Both the position numbers and the translations under genes were made by a program. A model generated the notes under the pieces. It had not been told where the DNA came from, searched no databases, and saw only the letters and a list, made by a program, of their open reading frames with translations. From positions 210-5,739 of the forward strand of contig DCUH01000070.1 of the NCBI GenBank assembly GCA_002327765.1: DNA of 5,530 bases, given 5' to 3'. Position 1 is the stretch's first letter, and the number at the start of each line of letters is the position of its first letter. Of the stretch, positions 4,512 to 5,530 are shown piece after piece. This DNA is from a bacterium UBA2219 (GTDB lineage: Bacteria; Desulfobacterota; Deferrimicrobia; Deferrimicrobiales; Deferrimicrobiaceae).

Positions 4512-5530
4512 TTGATCGGCGGATTCCAGAACATAACGCGCGTCCCTGAGCTGAAGCGCCGGATACTGGTGACGGCGCTCCTGCTCATCGTGTACCGCAT
4601 CGGGATCCACGTTCCCACCCCGGGGATCGACAACCTGGCGCTCAAGACCGTTTTCGACAGCCAGGCGGGGACGCTGTTCGGGATGATCGACATGTTCTCC
4701 GGCGGCGCGCTCGCCCGGTTCTCCATCTTCACCCTGGGCATCATGCCGTACATCAGCTCCTCGATCATCCTCCAGCTGCTGACGGTCGTCATCCCCCAGC
4801 TCGAGAAGCTTTCAAAGGAAGGGGAACTGGGGAGGCGGAAGATCACCCAGTACACCCGTTACGGGACCATCGTGCTGTCCGTCATCCAGGGGTTCGGGAT
4901 CGCCGTCGGCCTCGAGAGTGTAGTCGCCGGCTCCGGCTCGGTCGTCTACACCCCCGGCTGGTCCTTCCGGCTCATGACGGTGCTGACGCTGACCGCCGGG
5001 ACGGCGTTCCTCATGTGGCTCGGCGAGCAGATCACCGAACGGGGTATCGGCAACGGCATCTCGCTGCTGATTTTCGCCGGCATCGTGGCCGGATTGCCGG
5101 GCGCCTTCGGCGGCACGCTTGAGCTGGTCAGCACCGGAGAGATCGGTGGTGCGGTGGTACTGCTGCTGTTGCTGGTGATTCTGGGTGTGACCGCGTTCGT
5201 GGTGTTCGTCGAGCGCGGCCAGCGACGCATAACGGTGAATTACGCGCAGCGTCAGCAGGGGCAGCGCATGTACGCGGCGCAGACCAGCCACCTGCCGCTG
5301 AAACTGAACATGGCGGGCGTGATTCCGGCGATTTTTGCGTCCAGCATTCTGCTGTTTCCGTCGACGCTCGCCAGCTGGGCCGGCAGCGGCGATGGCGCCC
5401 TGTCCTGGCTGCGGCACGTGACCACGGCCCTGTCGCCGGGCCAGCCGTTGTACGTGCTGCTGTATGCGGCCGGCATCGTGTTTTTCTGCTTTTTCTATAC
5501 TGCCGTGGTCTTCAATCCGAAGGACACGGC
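4512..5530 (+). CDS. secY: Protein translocase subunit SecY, 3' truncated and apparently chimeric
   Basis: SecY is the inner-membrane pore of the Sec translocon (SecYEG) that exports or inserts nascent proteins. From TTG 4512, 339 complete codons are visible before the window ends; family members have about 435-445 residues, so the last ~100 (final helices and cytosolic loop) are outside. Seen in order: TM1 (about 18-35), the plug region with FSGGALARFSIFTLGIMPYISSS split across 62-84, the cytosolic KLSKEGELGRRKITQYTRYGT, the conserved GEQITERGIGNGIS (171-184), FVVFVERGQRR (229-239) and HLPLKLNMAGVIPAIFASSI split across 260-279. Residues 1 to about 168 look deltaproteobacterial (FQNITRVPELKRR, TVLTLTAGTAF). 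From about 185 on the protein is gammaproteobacterial in type (GIVAGLP, VNYAQRQQGQRMYAAQ, PGQPLYVLLY, FNPKDT) and codon use changes. The frame is unbroken. The identity is certain; one-genome origin is doubtful. Confidence 0.95.
   Translation, partial: MIGGFQNITRVPELKRRILVTALLLIVYRIGIHVPTPGIDNLALKTVFDSQAGTLFGMIDMFSGGALARFSIFTLGIMPYISSSIILQLLTVVIPQLEKLSKEGELGRRKITQYTRYGTIVLSVIQGFGIAVGLESVVAGSGSVVYTPGWSFRLMTVLTLTAGTAFLMWLGEQITERGIGNGISLLIFAGIVAGLPGAFGGTLELVSTGEIGGAVVLLLLLVILGVTAFVVFVERGQRRITVNYAQRQQGQRMYAAQTSHLPLKLNMAGVIPAIFASSILLFPSTLASWAGSGDGALSWLRHVTTALSPGQPLYVLLYAAGIVFFCFFYTAVVFNPKDT
5013..5090 (+). other. Probable chimeric junction inside secY
   Basis: This stretch encodes MWLGEQITERGIGNGIS and the following LLIFAGIVA, almost identical across proteobacterial SecY proteins. 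Upstream, Ile is ATC or ATA only, Phe is always TTC and Leu is often CTC. The first ATT falls at 5070; after it ATT, TTT and CTG are common and CTC nearly vanishes. Protein type changes at the same place. The exact breakpoint cannot be set within the conserved block. Confidence 0.6.

Noticed and set aside
4812..5417. Minus-strand open frame (201 codons) opposite secY
   Set aside because: It is low-complexity, rich in Gln, His and Arg, and crosses the probable chimeric junction; it mirrors a well-conserved secY frame and is not a gene.
1..5530. A novel or undescribed biological system, mobile element, CRISPR array or RNA gene
   Set aside because: Every stretch is filled by known spc-operon genes with gaps of at most 51 bp; no repeats, integrase or transposase remnants, tRNA-like folds or attachment sites are visible.
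5070..5530. Frameshift or pseudogene in secY at the change of composition
   Set aside because: The reading frame runs unbroken from 4512 to the window end, and all conserved SecY segments expected up to that point are present, so the gene is intact as far as it is visible.

Overview
The window is one uninterrupted ribosomal-protein operon on the + strand, the classical bacterial spc cluster. The order is rpmC (3' end only), rpsQ, rplN, rplX, rplE, rpsN, rpsH, rplF, rplR, rpsE, rpmD, rplO, secY (cut by the window end). Gene order, tight spacing and product lengths are those of a normal bacterial spc operon. No gap exceeds 51 bp, and there are no RNA genes, mobile elements, CRISPR arrays, promoters or rho-independent terminators that I can support. 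Transcription presumably enters from upstream (S10/spc) and continues past the right edge.

From the left edge to about position 5010 the DNA is GC-rich with a strong preference for C/G at third positions (ATC, TTC, AAG, CTC/CTG). The proteins, including the N-terminal half of SecY with its FQNI.R.PELK opening, resemble Deltaproteobacteria in the broad sense (Desulfuromonadota/Geobacter-like lineages). This is judged from remembered family sequences, not from a search. uS14 is the short zinc-binding form and uL24 carries two CxxC pairs, so two small subunits in this operon look zinc-dependent. Three genes (rpsN, rpsE, secY) appear to start at TTG behind good Shine-Dalgarno sequences.

The odd part is the right end. 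Within secY, at the conserved block GEQITERGIGNGIS (about 5013-5090), the sequence changes character without breaking the frame. Upstream the protein is deltaproteobacterial in type and uses ATC/TTC/CTC codons. Downstream the protein is gammaproteobacterial in type (VNYAQRQQG, NMAGVIPAIFASSI, PGQPLYVLLY, FNPKDT) and uses ATT, TTT and CTG/GTG. The window therefore looks like two genomes joined at a conserved stretch of secY. The likeliest cause is a metagenomic assembly or binning chimera; a real intragenic recombination is the alternative. Nothing here supports a novel biological system.

Functionally, the operon supplies small-subunit proteins uS17, uS14, uS8 and uS5, large-subunit proteins uL29, uL14, uL24, uL5, uL6, uL18, uL30 and uL15, and the SecY channel that moves nascent proteins across or into the inner membrane. 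ATGA overlaps (rpsE-rpmD-rplO) and a 5-bp gap (rplO-secY) suggest translational coupling in the 3' half.
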